A stretch of DNA of 64,000 nt from contig WACJ01000193.1 of assembly GCA_008973525.1 (NCBI GenBank), positions 248,001 to 312,000 on the forward strand, in the 5' to 3' direction. The position numbers and the translations under genes were made by a program. Shown here piece by piece: positions 1 to 11,400 of this stretch. The number at the start of each line of letters is the position of its first letter. Positions within the stretch are counted from its first letter, which is position 1. This stretch comes from Stenopsyche tienmushanensis (lineage: Eukaryota; Arthropoda; Insecta; Trichoptera; Stenopsychidae). The notes beneath the pieces are model-generated. The model made no database searches, was not told where the DNA came from, and worked only from the letters and a program-made list of their open reading frames with translations.

Positions 1-399
1 TTAAAATTTAAATGATCCAGGTTTTGAATGCCCATGCATTCAAAACCATCATCCAAATCATCCATATGATGCAGATATCTTTTTATATTTCTCAAGACAG
101 AAAATGAGAGTGACACTACAAGTGAAGAAGATACCAATGATTACATTAGTCATAAAACAGCGTTGAATTATATTGAAACATTGCTAGATTACGCTAAACA
201 AAGAGGATTTCAATATTATTGTATAATAGCTTTAAGAAAAATTCGAAATAAGGTTATAAATTTTATTTAGAAACGGCCACGTGCCTGCTTATGATATGAT
301 AAATATAATATTATATTCGAAACCAAGTAGAAATCTGATGATTTGGATTATCCATATCCTTCTTCCCCAGCATTAGGCCGGATAATCGAGAGTCTACTG
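1..399 (+). mobile_element. 3' end of a pogo/Tigger-like DNA transposon, decayed
   Basis: This is the remnant C-terminal part of a Tigger/Jerky-type DDE transposase with its 3' terminal repeat. Between about 95 and 270 the plus strand reads an acidic stretch (ENESDTTSEED), then a segment of the form ISHKTALNYIETLL and QRGFQYY, ending at a TAG at 268-270. This matches the acidic tail and the helix after the DDE domain in that family. The element ends at 378-399, whose reverse complement starts CAGTAGACTCTCGATTATCC, and TA follows at 400-401, as expected for TA-targeting IS630/Tc1/pogo elements. The same ending is at 55,985. The catalytic part is not in the window, because the element runs off the left edge. 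Frameshifts and a local inverted duplication near 20-60 show it is dead. The family assignment comes from protein resemblance and the shared end. Confidence 0.7.
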
Positions 400-401
400 T
401 A

Positions 402-864
402 TTATCTATGGCGAATTAATGCTTCATTACAATCCATTAATATCGGCTCTCACCAGATAAACAATATCAAGAGCAAAAGAATATTCGGTTTTCCTAGTAC
501 GTTCCCTGGATGAGTGCTTTTGTCACATAGCACTCGGTAATCTGGGAATAATCCGCTCCAATTTGCAATGTAAATAAACAGTTCTCACTTGGGATAAGCC
601 CAATAATCAGAGCAGTGGGTGATTTTGTATAAGTAACGCACTCTAGCGGCGATAAATCTCACTAATGGCCGGATTCCTGCTTTACCGACCATCTAATTCG
701 ATAGACGATTGCAAATTTTCGAGGTTGATTGCGATTAAATAGTACAAGGCGCTGTCGTGGATGTACGCGTCGACGCTAGCGATTGATTGTTGGTATTCGA
801 CGGTTGTCAAAGCACGATTGATATGATTGGGCTGATGAATGTGGATGAACGACATGAGACTTAC
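402..864. other. No gene seen; downstream intron of the candidate exon on the minus strand
   Basis: This lies between the Tigger end and the candidate exon. It has moderate G+C for the window and no convincing further exon or repeat. The minus-strand frame from 864 to 682 is a read-through of the exon past its donor and is not treated as coding. Confidence 0.3.
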
Positions 865-1125
865 CAGATCGATGGTGACGATGAGTTCATACTGTTGGTG
901 CTTGTGGCCTTTCTTTTTCTTTCCGGCAGGCTGCTTGGCTACTGCTGCTGCTGCTGCCGCCTTCGGCGGAGCTGTCTTCACTTGGCCTTTCTGGGCAGAT
1001 GGCTTGACCGGTGTTTTTGGTCCTCCCTTACCTTGTGCACTTTTGGTCCCCCCAGTAGCAGCTTTCTGCCCACTCACGTTTTTTTGGTTCACATGGCCAC
1101 CCCCATCAGCTGGCTTGTTGCGGGC
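865..1125 (-). CDS. Candidate internal coding exon, Ala/Lys/Gly/Gln-rich, of an unidentified minus-strand gene
   Basis: I do not recognise the gene. On the minus strand a pyrimidine-rich tract ends in TTTGTTTAG at 1126. The exon then runs 261 nt (exactly 87 codons, phase 0 at both ends if read from the first base) to a consensus donor, CTG followed by GTAAGT, at 864-859. The reading frame is open throughout. It encodes a low-complexity basic segment with repeated K-x-P, Q-K-G and A-P-P-K patterns, a run of six alanines, a lysine cluster (GKKKKGHKH) and a more hydrophobic end (YELIVTIDL) leading into the next exon. If unspliced, the frame continues to a stop at 682. The composition suggests a disordered linker next to the start of a folded domain, but no domain can be named. 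No partner exon is certain. The 42-nt exon at 22,485-22,526 on the same strand has the same phase and could be upstream in the same transcript. Confidence 0.5.
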
Positions 1126-1127
1126 CT

Positions 1128-1840
1128 AAACAAAAAATTAAAAATACACATATTAAATTATGAACAGAGACATTTTCGTGTGTGCGTATCAGATTGATCT
1201 TGTTTGTTTTACCCATATGAAATACACGAGCAAAAAGCGGTGTGTAAATATTAAAAGTTCTCCATTAGTAGAGAGACACGGCCCTGAAAGGGTTTAACGA
1301 GATTTTTATAACACACGCTATAATCCAAATTTAAGCGGATCCATACACGGAGAGCATTCAGTTTGATACGAAGAACAAATGTTTTTTCTGTCATGCTCTT
1401 CTGTATTATCCCACAGATTTATATGTTTATTTGTTGAGCATATTTATTGTGGGAAAACAGAACAGCCGTATTACGAAACGTGGGGAGCAAAATAATATTT
1501 TCATACTATTTTTTTCTTATACATATTATATAAAAAATCCTCAATTACTTGATTTCAGATTTAGAAATATCAATTTTATCCTCCTTTTAACACAGTTCGA
1601 TTTCATTGTTTTCGAAAGTTATACCTAAGCGGCCTCGAGGAGGTGTATTGATATTTAATTTGACTAATGAGAAAGACAATATCCGCGGATTAATGATTTT
1701 TATTAGTTACTGGCCGCGTTGCTGCCACAGAAGTAATAATTCTAAAAATATCGTTTGAAATTTGAAAGAGTTATCTTGTTTAATTAGGAATGATATTTTG
1801 TTGGTTTTATTATAAATATGAACAAACATACTTAAAGTAA
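1128..1840. other. A+T-rich stretch without a recognisable gene
   Basis: No coding signal, transposon end or RNA gene was seen. The short plus-strand frame at 1,431-1,628 is low-complexity and has no splice or initiation context. On the minus strand the part next to 1,126 would be the intron upstream of the candidate exon. Confidence 0.3.
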
Positions 1841-2090
1841 ATTGCACTATACTTATATTATTTGAGAAAGTGCAAACAATAAGTTGGAAAAGTTTTATCG
1901 CAATTGAATGAACGGTATGGCGTCACATTAAATACGAACAAACAAACATTATTTTTTATATATTAGACTATACCTATGTTACTTGCAATATCTTTAGCAA
2001 TAAGTGAACGAAGTTTTATTGTAATCCGATGAACGGTATGGCAGCGCATTTCGAACGAACAAAATCCAATTCATTTTTATATGTTAGAAG
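1841..2090. repeat. Degenerate tandem duplication, unit about 120 bp
   Basis: Two adjacent blocks share an ordered set of words. Each has a 'caataag' word, then 'aagttttat', then 'gatgaacggtatggc' or 'aatgaacggtatggc', then 'cgaacaaacaaac' or 'cgaacgaacaaaa'. The conserved core 'gaacggtatggc' occurs near 1,910 and 2,032, a period of about 120 bp. A weaker third copy may precede it, since 'atgaacaaacatac' occurs near 1,817. No coding potential. Confidence 0.55.
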
Positions 2091-2454
2091 ATTTATATTC
2101 TAATTACTTTTGCATTTGTTACTGAAGAAATATTTTAATGAATGAAGCCGTTTTATTGTGTTTAAGTATAAATACTTATGCGATTAACACACTTTCGTCG
2201 GGTCATGCAGTGCTAACCTGATTAGCACTGTTATGCGAGATAAGTAGTACTTTATGTTATATTGATTTAACATAGTGTAATTTTACGTTTTCACAAGGTA
2301 GTTGGGAGTCCCAATTGGTTCCCAATATTTGATATTCGAATATATTTGCCCTTTTTCCATTTTGCCCTTTGAAAATTCAAATATTTATAAATTTAATCGA
2401 ATATTATTCATTTTTAATCAAGTAATATAGAACGTTAAAACAAGATCAATAAAC

Positions 2455-2790
2455 ATGATGGTAAAAAGATTTCTTTTACTCTCTGAAATAGTCAACAAAT
2501 CATTGAAGGACTTAAAATCGAAAATTATTACTGATGCAGAAATATATTTTTTAAGAAAATTATTCGATGTTCTTCTGCCAATCGAAATTGCAGCAAAGAA
2601 ATGCAAAAAAAGAGTACTAACTTATAACCGTAGAAGATGTTTGCGAATTTTTATTTAAAAAACTTGAAAAAAATAATTCTGATTTAAATAAAACTATGTT
2701 AGTGTATATTCAAATGCGATTGGTAGAAAGAAAAAATACAACGCTTATACTAAATTATATAATACACTTGAGTCTGTTTTTATGCAATAG
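2455..2790 (+). pseudogene. hAT-family transposase fragment, frameshifted
   Basis: The first frame (2,455-2,620) reads KRFLLLSEIVNKSLKDLKSK and continues through a segment with FDVLLPIEIAAKK. The second frame (from about 2,634) reads EDVCEFLFKKLEKNN, then MLVYIQMRLVERKNTT and ILNYIIHL. This order matches the helical insertion region of hAT transposases, where a 'sivn..lkdl' helix is followed by a 'l.Pie.a' segment, a 'fll..L' helix and an 'R..ERR' helix. That resemblance is from memory of the family. The two frames are joined by a frameshift near 2,620-2,635. No terminal repeats or target duplication were identified, and no dimerisation domain follows, so this is an internal fragment of a dead element. 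It lies next to a Tigger-like remnant on the opposite strand, so the region is a nest of old transposons. Confidence 0.55.
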
Positions 2791-2791
2791 A

Positions 2792-3514
2792 TACGTTCCA
2801 CGGGGAGTCGCATATAAAAAAATCGCATAAAAAAAGACTTCGCATAAAGAAGAGAAGAACTACGTAGAAAACTGAGGGATAGGTTCCAATATTTTTAAAA
2901 ATCACATAATTTCAAATCAATGTAATAGAATGTACCAAAAATCGCATATAAAAGTTCTTAAAGTCAAGTTCAAGATATGGAGACTTGCAATTCTTAAGCT
3001 CACGTTGGGATTTGAAAGCTTGTTCAGAATTTGAGTCATGTACAATAAATATATTTTCTAATTTATTGCAAAGTAGACTAACTTATTGCATAATATTTAC
3101 AGTAAAGAGGGCATGATTTTTTTCCACTTTAATATCGTCTTTTGCTTCTTCGCTGCAATGTAAAATCAAACCAATAATATTATCCTCAAGCAATTTATTG
3201 ACATTTTGAAAAAAAGTATCAAAGCCTTCTTCACCAAGTTGATTTGTCAAAGTAATGATTTCAGCTGACAATGTCGAAGTATTATTTCGCCATCTGTAAT
3301 ACATTCGGGTCAAATTGCTTTAAAATTTTTCCAACCTTCAGGTACAGTTGATGAATCATTCTCTAGTTTATATCTAGCATATATTGATAAGTGTTCTTAA
3401 TATAATACACTTTAACGGTTCTAACTTGCACTAGTATTAATTTTAGATTTTATTTATGCGCATTCGCATAAGAAAACCTTTATCCTCTATAGAAAAATGA
3501 GAGATAGGTTCCTT
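2792..3514 (-). mobile_element. Tigger-like transposon remnant with related ends
   Basis: The minus strand at about 3,380-3,290 reads ENDSSTVPEGWKNFKAI, then a stop, then PECITDGE. A second frame from 3,313 to 3,083 continues NNTSTLSAEIITL, LGEEGFDTFFQNVNKLLEDN and an acidic tail. This is the order seen after the DDE domain of Tigger/Jerky transposases: 'pegWk', an acidic gap, 'lGgeGF..', then 'neLLe'. Flanking it are two related 45-bp stretches in direct orientation, near 2,843-2,887 and 3,466-3,513. Each starts CGCATAA and ends GATAGGTTCC, with TAGAAAA in the middle. Several CGCATA words near 2,805-2,850 suggest a subterminal region. The in-frame stop and the frame change show that the transposase is dead. 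The exact element ends are uncertain. Confidence 0.5.
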
Positions 3515-3561
3515 AAACCCTACGGGAGTAATTACGAGGACCCTCCGTAACCCCTTCCACT

Positions 3562-3584
3562 ATTCAGAAAGAGCACTCTTGTAC
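3562..3584 (-). repeat. 23-bp exact repeat shared with 16,496-16,518, inverted
   Basis: The reverse complement here begins GTACAAGAGTGCTCTTTCTG. It is identical over 23 bp to a site at 16.5 kb. Both copies have a CTCTGTCTC-rich flank on the same side. This suggests a dispersed repeat family rather than chance identity. Confidence 0.5.
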
Positions 3585-3599
3585 ATTGAAGCTCAGAGA

Positions 3600-6190
3600 C
3601 AGACAGAGACAGAGAATGTGTGTGTATCATGATTTCTATAAACGCACATCAGCGCCCGACTAAAGTGTGTTAATAAATTAATGCATGGCTGCCTATAAGT
3701 ATCTGGATTTGCAACTATACTAAAAATATGGTTTTTAAAGTAATTATAATTTTACTATTCTCTCATAGATCCTTTCCTATCTAAAATAACCCTATTCTAA
3801 ATGTAACCACTTGTGGAAGAAAAAAATCAAACTATCACATGCAAATCCTTCCACTATAAAAACCTCCCATCAATCAAGTCAATGAAAATAAGAATATTAT
3901 TTAAGGTTAAAAGCATACATTTTTATTATTAATTTAATTAAATATTCGCGAATGAGGCTTATGTAATCAAAAAAATATATGCCAGAACTTATATACTCGT
4001 ATAGTCTTCATTTGGTATATGCCACAAAAATATATTTTACAACATGTTTAGTGGTCATAATAACACATTTTATTAAAAATACAAAAGCAAATATATGCTT
4101 TTATACATAAAAATTGTAGTTGCTTGTACTTGTACAAAAAATGTTATGTTTAGCACTCACAATTGCTGTTTTTACAGATCGTAAAATAAGCGATCATAAA
4201 TATAATTTGACGATAAAACGATTTTAAACGAGGTATTTCATGCTTTAGTACATCGGAATAATATGTTTTAACATAGCTAATTTTATATAGGAACAAATTT
4301 TAGTACAGTTTCTGGGCCCTTATTATGAAGGTTTGAGTTCTTCAAAATTGAACCAGAAATCTAAATCGACGTACCAATGTAGTGTATTACTCAAAAGTTT
4401 CCATGTGAATATTTTTTTATACATGGAAATGTTATAAATTATGTAAGGGTTGAAAATATAGTATGCATAATATTCGATATGTATATACGATCATATAATA
4501 TTTACTTTAAATTCATCGGCAGAAATTCATCGTTTGGCAGAAAATTGTGTAAATATTTGTAGGATAGAAACATAAACGTCTTTTGAAAATATTTTTGTCT
4601 TCTAACTCAACTCAAACATATATTTATTTTAATGCAAAATGTGTATCAAAAGTTTGTAAAATAATTATGATAAATACATCGTTAAAAAGTTGATATGCAT
4701 AAGATCTTATTGTTTCTTTATTTGAATGACTAAGGTGAATCTATAACTTAAAGTGGGTACATTTATTTAAGACTTTTATTCAGATTTACTAACATTGGAA
4801 GACGATATTATTTCCGATGTACTTTGAATGCATAGAACGCATGTAAGACTTAACCCTTTTTCTTTTCAAAATACGCTCCCCTAAAAGGAAAAGCATGTTG
4901 TGAAGAAAATAAGGGCACACATAACAGCGGCAGGAATATGTATGTATTTTGTAATATTTCTTAGTAAGCAAGTAGGCGGAAGTCGAGACTTCTTTGTGAT
5001 ATGTTACATGCAATACTTTGACATTTGACTTCGTTTTGGGCATTCTTAACTACTATGAAGTTGCATGCCTTCTATAAATTTAATGCAAAAGTCTTGTATC
5101 AAATAATCTTGATGGTATACAAGCAACATGAATCATTTTTAAGCTAATTTTCAGCTAACAATTTAATCACGGTTTTTTTCCATTGTGATTTACTTTAATG
5201 GGGTTGGGTTTTGTGAAAAAATGTAATTGCAAAAACGCTTTGCTTCTTTCGGAGAACTTATTTTTCAGCGAATTTTAGTACGTCGTAAAAATGCCAATAT
5301 AACTAAAGGCGAAAAACTAGCCCAAAACGCTGATGGTAATATTTTTTTATATGGATAGTTTTCCATAAAATTAAATTATTCCCGTGGCCCTGTTAAATTT
5401 GATTTTGTCGGATTATTTTTCTCGAAATCAATATATCTATTGCGACGTTTATCTTGAACAATGGTTATTCTAAGGAGAATGGCACACGTTCAAAGGCATC
5501 CTCAGCAAAATAGCCAACATTTCCGACCTTCTTATGTAAGGCAAATGTTAAGGAAGATGTGGGTTGAATGTCTAAAGGCTATGCGATACACCCCTGGGCT
5601 CACTTCAGGGAGATATCGCTACATCTCCATTTTGTAGCCGTTTTGCTTCTGTAATGTTTCCGCGCAGCATCTCGTATCTCACATTATGCTTTCTTTGCTG
5701 ACATCAAAACGAGAAATGGCGTTTCCAAGAGCCTATATATAACGAGTGGCGCAAAAAAGTGCCTTAAATATCATCGTTATTCCATCGTTCCCCGTGTGGA
5801 ATGAAATGAAGTTCTTTCAAAAGCTCGCTGAAGACGTATCGATATGGATTTATTGGGTCGCAGAGAGGTGCTTTGCACCTTGATGGCTTAGAAAGACTCA
5901 AGTGTATGAAAATTACTAGAAAACTTGATCTAAATTTCTGCATTTTTCTTGTGTTAAATGTATTTATTTTATTTGTTCAAAATGTATTTTTCATACATTA
6001 AGAATTTGTATAATAAATGGGAGATATGTGCGTTAATCACATGCCGAAATCTTTCGAATTTTGAAGTAAAAAACACATGTTTGTTAAAAAACTTGAAACA
6101 CATATAGCAAATACGTATTGAAATTAGCCCACAGTGACAAAATCTTAAATGACATTATACTTTTTATAATGATGGAACATCTAATAGGCA
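3600..6190. other. Gene-free A+T-rich DNA with one G+C-richer island at about 5.46-5.9 kb
   Basis: I see no supported gene. The 84-codon minus-strand frame at 4,789-5,043 contains an internal acceptor-like sequence (TTTTCCTTTTAG) but no domain, and is not called. The stretch at about 5,460-5,900 is clearly richer in G+C than its surroundings. It has no long open frame and contains a TATATATAA-type box near 5,730, so it could be a noncoding regulatory island. The rest is low-complexity A/T. Confidence 0.3.
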
Positions 6191-6197
6191 AATATAA

Positions 6198-6763
6198 GGT
6201 CAGTCCAAAAGTTCGTGCGCATTTTTGGGAAATTTTTAAATAGTGTAAATAAATCACAATTTAACATTTTAATCAATAATATATTTTTCTCCACTATTTA
6301 CAATTGAGGTTGCTTTTTTTATTGATCTAGAAAGACACTGGTTTTGATAGAAAAAATCTTTGAAAGTCCATTTTGAACATCCTGTTTAGAATTTAGCATT
6401 TACCCTAGTTTATTTTCGTGTAGCGAATCTGCCAAACTTGCAGCAATAAAAATAAATAATGTACATGATGAACATATTATTAGTATAAGGATTATTCAGA
6501 AGTGATTTAAAATATTAAAAGTCGGAGACAGCAGAATTTATGATGAACCCCGTTCAGGACGTTCTGTTAATTTTGATAACGACGTTCTTAAAAATCTTGC
6601 GGAGTCAGAGCCAAAATTAATAGCGGATCAGATCAGAGAAAGGATGGATTCATCTCATAGAATAGTTTTTCGTCATTGAAAGGAGCTTGGGACAGTATCC
6701 AAACATGGAAAGTGGGTAAAATTTAATTTTTTTACAAAAATGCGCACGAACTTTTGGACTGAC
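6198..6763 (+). mobile_element. Internally deleted mariner-family element with both terminal inverted repeats
   Basis: The left end starts GGTCAGTCCAAAAGTTCGTG at 6,198. The right end is its inverse, finishing TTTTGGACTGAC at 6,763, so the inverted repeats are about 28 bp. Between them, at about 6,505-6,715, a plus-strand segment reads IYDEPRSGRSVNFDND, then LAESEPKLIADQIRERMD, then a stop, then KELGTVSKHGKWV. This is the helix-turn-helix and linker part of a mariner transposase (family form: DEpRSGRP...E.dP..T..elA..L..S..Tv.rhL..lGk..K...WVPH). The catalytic domain is absent. At 566 bp it is less than half the usual 1.3 kb. It has an in-frame stop and the flanking TA duplication is not clean, so the element is dead. 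A related truncated copy is at 8,133. Confidence 0.85.
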
Positions 6764-7009
6764 ATGATACAATAGCAAGTACATTTATATTATATGATTT
6801 GACAAAACTTACCGCAAATTATATCACTTTTTACTTATTTACTTTAAATAGATTATACACTTTTTCATTTATGGTAAAATCTATTTCAGATAGGCTGACA
6901 TTTATGTTCACAAATTCCATAAAATATTTGTGTATAGAAAAATATGTGCATGTAAATTTAAACATAATCGTTTTTTGTGTTAGATCCGTTTGAATTCGTT
7001 TTTTTTTTT

Positions 7010-7150
7010 GAGGTGGCTTTTAGCAATCCCTTTGAGGGGGCTATTATCAACCATTTTACATGGTATTTCATGGCGTATATATGTTTTTAAAAATGTGATC
7101 GCCAAACTCGCCTCCTGTAGATTTTAACTTAAGATTATTGAGTTACAAGT
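7010..7150 (+). repeat. Dispersed repeat, copy 1 (related to 25,677-25,815)
   Basis: This segment aligns in the same orientation with 25.7 kb. Shared words, in order, are 'gtggcttttt/gtggctttta', 'ttttacatggt', 'tttcat.gcg.atat', 'tgt.ttttaaaaatgtg', 'tcgcca' and 'cctcctgtagattt'. The two copies differ by scattered substitutions and small indels. No coding capacity or terminal repeats were found, so the family is undefined. Confidence 0.55.
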
Positions 7151-8132
7151 CTAATCTATAGTTGCAATTCGTTGATGATTATTAAATGATGAAACATAAA
7201 ACACGGATTTTCAATACATTTTTTAAATATATATTTACAATTGGTTTTGAATAAATATATGCTTATTTGAGGATGGTTTACATAGCGCGTATTATTAAAA
7301 ATGTAATCAAAATCACACAATCTATAGAGCTGAATAAATTATGTCTAAATTAGGAGCTCTTCAGAAAAATTCATGATATGATGTGTGGGCCCAAAATAGT
7401 CCCAAACTATCACCTGATGGTTAAGCACGTATGGTGCTTTTTTTTAATGAAGACGTGCTTTATTCGTTTTTTAATATATTTTCGCATGCGAAATGATTTT
7501 TTTAAATTGCAAAATATAGGCTCCGAATAATTTATAATGGGAAAATTTGCGAAAATCGAAATCGTCGATTGAAACGAGCTTCTTTATCTCTTCGCCTGAA
7601 TTTCCATATCGCTCGGAAATGCTTTGAGGAAAGATCATGTATCTGCGAGCTGGCTATAAAAAATATCAACAACACCACCATAAAAATATGCCCACGCGGA
7701 TTTTAGTGCCTTTTTTTAAATCCTACAAGATTTTTTCTGCCTCTTGTGATGTTTGAATCGCGTTATTTCCAGGCTGAACCGAAATAGATTGCTTAATTCA
7801 TTATTGGCGTCTTGAACATTAACACAATCGGCTTAGTGTCAAGTTACTCCGATTATTTATACATTAAAATAACAATGAAGCAAACTTTCACTTTGACTAA
7901 GGAATACTTCCCTGTGCCAAGAAATAATTAAAAAGCAATTTTCGCATAATTGTGCAGGCTAACAGGAACGAATGAATGGAAATACTGCTAAAGACATAAT
8001 AGACGGACCAGTGATTAAAAATGCATTAGTATAATATGAATGTTTGGTAATACAATTATTCTATGTAAAACAGTATTTTGGATTTATGTAATATGTATTA
8101 TATTAATGGACATTGATTCATCAAAATTATTA
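7151..8132. other. No gene seen between the dispersed repeat and mariner copy 2
   Basis: The stretch is A+T-rich, with a slightly G+C-richer portion near 7,550-7,870. There is no open frame of note and no transposon end other than the mariner end at 8,133. Confidence 0.3.
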
Positions 8133-8431
8133 GGTCAGTTCAAAAGTTTGTGCGCATTTTTGTAATTTTTATATTTAGCCAAAAAAAAAACACAATTTAA
8201 CATTAGATTTCGAACCTGTTAAAATTTGTCGTCGCTTAACTAATATATTAGTCTAAAATGGTTTTAAAAAATTAAATTTGGAGAAAGCAGCATTTATGAT
8301 GAACCCCGTTCAAGACGTCTTGTTAATTTTGATAGCGACGTTCTTAAAAATCTTATGGAGTCAGAGTCACAATTAACAGTGGATCAGGTTTCAGAAAGGA
8401 TAGATTCATCTCATGGAACAGGTTTTCAGTA
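8133..8431 (+). mobile_element. 5' part of a second mariner copy of the same family, truncated
   Basis: It starts GGTCAGTTCAAAAGTTTGTG, the same end as at 6,198 with two differences. From about 8,285 it carries the same transposase segment (IYDEPRSRRLVNFDSDVLK, then a TVDQVSERIDSSHGTG-like stretch). The homology stops at about 8,431 in the middle of the helix-turn-helix region, and no right end follows. It is therefore a 3'-truncated relic. The 'gatgaaccccgttca' core is identical in both copies. Confidence 0.8.
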
Positions 8432-11400
8432 CTAATGCGTTTTGATCATTAATATCTTCATAAGAGTTCAAGTTGTAATTATTTGAATTATTTGCAATTT
8501 TAGGCTGCTTAGATTATGCTATGAATTCGATTGAATCCAAATGAAATTATTGGACTAATGAAAATTATATTTGTGCATCCGAATATTGCAATAAATTTAA
8601 ATTTCTACCAATGAATAAGCTTTACTTGATACATTTGGGTTTCATTAGGTTTTCTTTCAATATCCAATTTAAAAGACACGATGTATTAGTTATCGAAAAT
8701 TATGTAAGGCTTAAAATAATATTTCATTAATTATTTTTAATGTCTCATTTTTAAAGTTACTAAAATCTATCTTTATTCAAAAACGTGCATTAAAAAAAGC
8801 TTAGTTTTAATTTATAAAGCGCTTGCAGAATTCACTATGATTCGCACCCGATTCGAACTTCAGCTGGAAACCTTAATAGAATGCTATAAAAATCCAGCGG
8901 AAGAGCACGTTATTTTCACAATCGGCGAACAATAAACACGTTTCAATGCTTCCACAATGGTTTTGTTAATGGAAACGAGAAGATTTTAGCCGGCGTTTCT
9001 GCGATCCGACTGAAGAATCATTGATCAACGCGTCGGCGAATAACGATGTGTTGATCTATATTTCCAAGTGTGGGTGATTTAATACGTTATAGTGGTTTTC
9101 CATTCCAGATGCTTTGTCTGCCGCAAAGGATTATGCGAAAATAAGAACCCCCGAAGTCAAAAACAAAGAGTATTTTTTGTTGCCTCAACATTCGTTTGAT
9201 AACCCTCATGTGGTAATGAACTTCATCCCTTATACGACAGAGCAACTTAGAGCGAGCGTGTTTGTGGTCAAAGAGCTGTAATGAATGCTGCATCGTGTAA
9301 TTTGGTTGTTTGGTAAGCTCCAAAATGAATAGTCGCTACGACAAAAACTGTTTCAAGCTACAAAAATATTCATTTGAAGATCTGAGTCAATTAATGAAGA
9401 AAATATCATAAAAATGTGTAATTTTGGAAGTATTTTTGCACAAGAATAATGATTTAAAAAATTAAAAAATGTGAATTTAACTCAATTAATTAATAAAACT
9501 TAAGTTTTTTTTAAAGTTTATTTAGCACTCGTAGTGCAGATAATTCAGCTACGAGACTACTGAGGGACAGACGGAAAGAAAGTGTCTTCTTTCACACGCT
9601 GCACTTCGTTAGCTATTATTTTTATGCACTGTGTTTTATTTTATTATGACCGCAGGCATATAATCATATACGTTATCAAAAGGCAATAAAGGGCCTAAAT
9701 CGCCACCCTTTTTTCTAACAATTGTAAAGCTCTAGCAGAAGGTGAAGAAGGGCAAGAGAAAACATCAGCTTCTCATCATCAGCTTGAAGAATTGGATTGT
9801 CATTAAAGTTTCGCAGCTGGTTTTTTTTTTACACTAGTGAATAAAATTTCTTGAACAAACCATAACAATTGCTTTAAGTTTTATGTGTAAAATCAACAAA
9901 TTGACATATAATTTAACCAAGATTTTCAATCTGACGGTGAAGTTACTAAATTAGTAACATTAAAGAGCGTATACATATATGTTTACTGCAATGGTACTAC
10001 ATTTTATTACATTGATATGAATTTATGCTTGAATAAATATTCTTCATAAGAACTTCCATATTATAACGAATGAATATGAGTTATTAGTTTATATATCATA
10101 TTTAATTTGAAGGCAGTATTGAGCCTAATGGAAAATGTAAGAGATTGATATCAAACATTTTGATTATATTTACTACTGCAGGACAATACAAAAAATAATC
10201 TGCTAAATTGTTCAGCTTACAAAATGAAGATATTTCACAAAATGTATAAATTGCTACCGTTTTTGAACCACTGATGCACTATAATCGATTCAAAGACACC
10301 CGTTCCAAGATATTCGTATATATTTTAATTCGCAAGACAAAAATAAACACTGCATGAAACTCATTGCAATTTATTGCATTTCTCGAAGCGAAGAAACATT
10401 TAGCATGGAATATTTTTGTTCTTCATTGCTGAGATATAAAGCGAATCGTGCTTCATACGTTCCATCAAATCATAACTTTTGTTTAGTGCGTTTTGCACTT
10501 AGCTGAAAAAGTCGATCGCATGTCATCGATTGATCGTGATTCATAAAAAGTCTGAAAAATATAGAAATATGAATGAACACCAAAGAAATCGGCTCACAAT
10601 CTAAAATTATAGCATTCTGAAGCTACATGTTTTCGTTTATATTATTGCAACCAAGTTAAGATTTTGTGACTATAACATCCAGTGACTGTTTTCTATTTAT
10701 TTGACGGACATGTGGCGAAATCCTGACGATCATAATTCCAACTGTCATAATCCCGACGTCCAAGTGATGTCTCGAAATATTTAAAATCATATACATATAG
10801 TCAATTATAACTGATATTTGAACTCCAAAATAGGAATGCAAAAATATGGCAACTTTAAGCTAATTCATCCCTATTAGAGGTATGAGCACTTCAAAATTAA
10901 TATCAATCAAAGAAAAATGAGTGTTAATCGATTTTTGATTTAAAAATTGATTTATTCCAAATATTAAATCAAACTCAAATTCGAAAGTTCGTAAGCCGAG
11001 ATTTAACCATAATTGGATTTATGGCATTTGGATTTTGGATCGTTGTCAGGTTTATAATGGTCGAAATTTTGACATGTCAAAATTTGGAATAGCCCTCTGC
11101 TTTTGACATATGTATGTCTCTAATCGTTTTTACATACATATTGATTTATATAAACGACAGCTACCCCTGTAAGTATAATACATAAGATGTTTTTCTAGAC
11201 AAAAACAGTTGAATCGATAACTGGTTAAGTATAATTTGTTTGTGGGTAGCACAGGGTACACCAGACGAAGTGTTGCTAAATTTAAAATATTAAACTTATT
11301 GCCAATATTCAATATTTCAATATGAAAATTTTAGATTATATTAGAAAATAATTAATAAAACAGAAAATGATGATTACCAAATAACAGTCCAGTACTTGTA

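Noticed and set aside
4789..5043. 84-codon minus-strand frame with Cys residues
   Set aside because: No family resemblance; an internal acceptor-like TTTTAG is not matched by a donor or partner exon.
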